A stretch of DNA of 64,000 nt from Saxidomus purpurata (Eukaryota; Mollusca; Bivalvia; Venerida; Veneridae), in contig JAFMSR010000008.1 in NCBI GenBank assembly GCA_022818135.1, forward strand, positions 9,587,194-9,651,193, written 5' to 3'. The notes under the pieces are model-generated. The model did not search any database and was not told the DNA's origin. It saw nothing but the letters and a program-made list of their open reading frames with translations. Position 1 is the first letter of the stretch; each line of letters opens with the position of its first letter. The translations under genes were made by a program, and so were the position numbers. This document shows positions 62,901-64,000 of the stretch, one piece after another.

Positions 62901-63539
62901 CTTAAACGGTCGAAGTGGCCGTTTAGGTGACCAAAACTTTTTTAGGGTGACCATGTCAACGTGACTGGTCATCCAGAATGAATTCTTGTTGTGGTGACTG
63001 GGTGACATTTGGAAAAAAACACCTTGAGTGTACTTTAACGGTTTAATTTTGATTTAACCCCGATACTGTTCTTGAAGAAACAGCATCAAAAGGTAGGGAG
63101 TTTCAAAGTCGTATGATTCTTGGAAAAAAGGAGCCCTTCGGCCCCTTCCTCATATCCACCATCAGTACGGTAACTAATATGTCATCTTTGTACAAAGTTT
63201 TAAACCAACAGTAGACTGTGATAATCCTGTCCCTGTTTTGATTTTATGCATGTCACATGCTTTAGAAATAGCAAATATGTAAAAAATAAAAGCACCTTAT
63301 TCATTGCTTTTTAACCAATGCCTACACATAATCTTCATATTTGAAGTATCTACACATAATCTTCATATTTGAAGTATCAAATAAGAAGAAGAAAAAGGAT
63401 ATTGTGTAAGAAATGTGTTGACTTCAGCTTCATTTGGCCCCTGTTCTTCTCCTTCAACCGTATCATCATTGAATTTTTCAGGGTCGAAATCGTCAATATT
63501 AACCTTTCTAAATTTGTTAGAGGCTGTGTTTTTCGACAT
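59928..63539 (-). CDS. ARPC5: Arp2/3 complex subunit 5 (p16-ARC), four exons
   Basis: Subunit of the seven-protein complex that nucleates branched actin; ARPC5 links ARPC4/ARPC1 to Arp2. Exons in transcript order: 63539-63403, 60974-60902, 60658-60482, 59990-59928, totalling 450 nt and 149 residues (human 151). Exon 1 reads MSKNTASNKFRKVNIDDFDP followed by an acidic stretch, matching the family N terminus. Exon 2 gives KNLEALEVILRNPP and KSQTVK. Exon 3 gives LLDVLMKYIYRGFE and LLTWHEK. Exon 4 gives AAGGAGCVVRVLTDRKKV and the stop. Introns 2 and 3 are GT-AG. Intron 1 is AT-AC with U12-type signals (separate entry); only that junction restores the conserved TQ-GKN reading. A SINE sits inside intron 1. 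The start codon is the first ATG of the exon and fits the family. Confidence 0.95.
60975..63402 (-). promoter_or_regulatory. U12-type AT-AC intron of ARPC5 (splice sites and branch point)
   Basis: The 5' splice site on the minus strand is ATATCCTTTTT starting at 63402, identical to the U12 consensus ATATCCTTT. The 3' end is TCCTTAACTTTTTGTAC. TCCTTAAC (60984-60991) is a perfect U12 branch-point sequence, its branch A about 10 nt before the AC end at 60976-60975. No GT donor near the end of exon 1 gives an ARPC5-like junction. The intron is 2428 nt and is removed by the minor spliceosome (U11, U12, U4atac, U6atac, U5) according to knowledge of this class. Confidence 0.92.
61376..61670 (+). mobile_element. 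tRNA-headed SINE inside the ARPC5 U12 intron
   Basis: The tRNA-like head (tggtccaatggtagttacgc, anticodon position CGT in loop ctcgtaa, decayed B box ggtttcattcc) is followed by the body shared with 955-1245: tctttcggataagacc, catgttaaagaaccag, tatcttgcactatcc and ccggtaccaacgataaaa. It is inserted antisense to ARPC5. Confidence 0.75.
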
Positions 63540-63797
63540 GATGTTATTCTGAGTTTTGCCAATTTCGTATCCTAACTGTCACTGTGCACACCCCGGAAGT
63601 AAGTTTTCTTCCGCAAGTTGAGTTGAGTTTAAGGACCTGTCTTCGGATAAATATAAGTTATTTATATACGCTGCTATCTGATGAAATTCAAATATAATAA
63701 AATGATCTATTATTTATTTGTCCATTTTTTTCGTATTTATGTAAAACAATGATTGTACTAAAATAATTTCGAATATTTTGCAGTATTAGCTCTGCAG
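63540..63797. promoter_or_regulatory. Short bidirectional promoter, ARPC5 and a TOP-type gene
   Basis: Only about 260 bp separate the ARPC5 start (minus) from the probable plus-strand first exon. ETS-like sites are present: ccccggaagtaag near 63590 and acttccggtaa near 63810. No TATA box is evident at the usual place on either side. Confidence 0.5.
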
Positions 63798-63835
63798 CTT
63801 TCTTTCTACTTCCGGTAATCTTGGCCGCAGACATG
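63798..63835 (+). CDS. Probable first exon of a ribosomal-protein-type (TOP) gene
   Basis: A pyrimidine tract (ctttctttctacttccgg) like a 5' TOP start is followed by atcttggccgcagacATG, with the donor gtaaat directly after the ATG (63833-63835). A first coding exon of just the initiator codon is typical of many animal ribosomal protein genes. The rest of the gene is beyond the window or not recognisable in the last 165 bases, so the product cannot be named. Confidence 0.45.
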
Positions 63836-64000
63836 GTAAATAAACTTTAGTGAAAAATCATCAGTAATCCTGGCTTTTGAATCGCTTAGAATTTATCTTA
63901 TTTCTGTTATTTGACTGTCCAATATAATTGTCGATGACTGCATCATTTATTTATGTGTGCTGCAAGGTTACCTGTCGGGAAACCGTTATTTTAAGTCGAT

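Noticed and set aside
63377..63562. 61-codon minus-strand ORF starting MAKLRITSC
   Set aside because: It is in a different frame from the ARPC5 first exon (MSKNTASNKF...), which matches the family and splices in phase.

Overview
The window looks like nuclear DNA of a bivalve mollusc. It is AT-rich, has intron-rich animal genes with GT-AG splice sites, and is dense with 146-bp and about 164-bp tandem-repeat elements, tRNA-headed SINEs, Tc1/mariner copies and LINE fragments of the kind common in bivalves. The species cannot be told from the sequence alone. All exon models below were built by hand from splice sites, reading phase and remembered family sequences; no search was run.

Layout. (1) 652-17160, minus strand: golgin-97 (GOLGA1), 18 coding exons, about 856 residues, ending in a GRIP domain split over two exons. 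Its introns hold a SINE, a 164-bp-unit repeat element, a 146-bp-unit array and a poly-C run. (2) 17.2-20.4 kb: divergent intergenic region with a CRE site. (3) 20377-21192, plus strand: an FKBPL-like protein (degenerate FKBP fold plus three TPRs). (4) 21.8-45.5 kb: a long gene-poor, transposon-rich stretch. It has a Tc1-type transposon with a broken transposase, a nested composite element at 28.1-31.0 kb carrying a protein I do not recognise and a hammerhead-like motif, a U1 snRNA copy at 32801, a 1.8-kb 45-bp minisatellite that stays open in all three frames, an internally deleted second Tc1-like element, a decayed LINE, and a TTAA-flanked element. (5) 45542-58292, plus strand: the first seven coding exons of an SLC7-type amino-acid transporter light chain. 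Its 3' third is missing, most likely inside the 500-N gap at 58386-58885. (6) 59928-63539, minus strand: ARPC5, the p16 subunit of the Arp2/3 complex, complete in four exons (149 residues). Its first intron has the AT-AC ends and branch point of a U12-type (minor spliceosome) intron. (7) 63798-63835, plus strand: a probable TOP-type first exon, ATG followed at once by a splice donor, as in ribosomal protein genes. It diverges from ARPC5 over a short shared promoter.

The host genes are unrelated housekeeping genes (trans-Golgi tethering, cochaperone-like, amino-acid transport, actin nucleation) and nothing suggests a cluster. The most interesting items are the U12 intron of ARPC5, the nested 28-31 kb element with its orphan gag-like ORF and hammerhead-like 3' motif, the U1 copy with an altered U1-70K loop, and the regular nucleosome-length tandem arrays.
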